DNA of 64,000 bases from NCBI GenBank assembly GCA_012274445.1, contig JAAROD010000033.1, forward strand, positions 186,001 to 250,000. Direction: 5' to 3'. A program made the position numbers and the translations under genes. The notes below the pieces were generated by a model. That model saw only the letters and a program-made list of their open reading frames with translations, was not told the origin of the DNA and did no database searches. This DNA comes from Sclerotiophoma versabilis. Lineage: Eukaryota; Ascomycota; Dothideomycetes; Pleosporales; Didymellaceae. The first letter of the stretch is position 1; every line of letters begins with the position of its first letter. Below, piece after piece: positions 63,736 to 64,000 of the stretch.

Positions 63736-64000
63736 AGCGGCGGACCTGGTAGCGGGCAGTGGTGCTCATTCGAGCGGAAGGGAGGGCAGCGCGGTCGTGG
63801 TGGCTTGCGGCGCACACATTATCAAGCGGGGGCCGGGCGGGAGGTGTCGAGCAGACGCTGGTGGGAGGGCGCCGCGATGGTCGAGGTGCTCGCGGTGCTC
63901 GCGGTGCTGGCGGTGCTGGCGGTGCTCGCGGTGCTCGCTGCTGGCTCGGCGTGGGTGCGTCTGAAACTCAAAAGGCACAGGAGCACGGCACTACTGCTCG
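63736..64000. promoter_or_regulatory. Upstream region of the TBC gene with a 9-bp tandem repeat
   Basis: 265 bases to the window edge, GC-rich. At 63885-63938 six copies of GGTGCTCGC/GGTGCTGGC stand head to tail, 150-200 bases upstream of the TBC start, in the probable promoter or leader. Confidence 0.6.
63885..63938. repeat. 9-bp tandem repeat, 6 copies
   Basis: GGTGCTCGC twice, GGTGCTGGC twice, GGTGCTCGC twice: a symmetric order of the two variants. Confidence 0.93.

Overview
The window is nuclear DNA of a filamentous ascomycete (Pezizomycotina, probably a Dothideomycete). The evidence is short introns of about 45-65 bp with GT..AG ends, families typical of moulds (HET, tannase, BCS1, OPT transporter, Sfl1-type HSF), and a dispersed single 5S rRNA gene rather than one inside an rDNA array. 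Genes lie on both strands as independent units. Many gene models below were spliced by hand; where exons are listed their summed length is a multiple of three, which is a strong internal check.

Layout. 1-6.3 kb is accessory: a secreted tannase/feruloyl esterase cut by the window edge, a decayed AtuA-like (DUF1446) gene, an intact HET-domain gene, and directly behind it a broken paralogue of the same HET gene. 6.4-34.4 kb is a normal gene-dense block: OPT oligopeptide transporter, BCS1, a twin RRM-like protein with a 10-nt microexon, a nitrilase-superfamily hydrolase, an EthD-like protein, eIF3 subunit l, a coiled-coil protein, a nucleolar RRM protein, a Cys-rich membrane protein, a Cox14-like protein, a coiled-coil DUF2458-like protein, a GPI-anchored wall protein, UDP-glucose 4-epimerase and a membrane GT2 glycosyltransferase. 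The last three all bear on the cell surface, but nothing shows they form a cluster.

34.4-52.7 kb is the unusual part. In about 18 kb I find no convincing intact protein gene. It holds relics of a protein kinase, a Mup1-like amino-acid permease, a CorA-like protein, a Fot1/pogo transposase, an F-box protein, an ankyrin protein and at least two unassigned proteins. It also holds two TA-rich blocks, a two-copy dispersed repeat, one full-length 5S rRNA gene and four 5S fragments. Two of those fragments are the 5' and 3' halves of a 5S gene on the same strand, 4.1 kb apart. The differences between copies are mostly C-to-T and G-to-A, as expected from repeat-induced point mutation.

52.7-64 kb returns to conserved genes: xanthine/hypoxanthine phosphoribosyltransferase (XPT1-like), an F-box protein, an Sfl1-type HSF transcription factor and a large TBC-domain Rab GAP. 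Microsatellites and a 42-nt poly(A) tract lie between the last two.

No CRISPR, operon, tRNA or secondary-metabolite cluster is supported. I cannot point to a certain new molecular system. The best candidates for something undescribed are the 5S-linked repeat compartment and the HET tandem pair.
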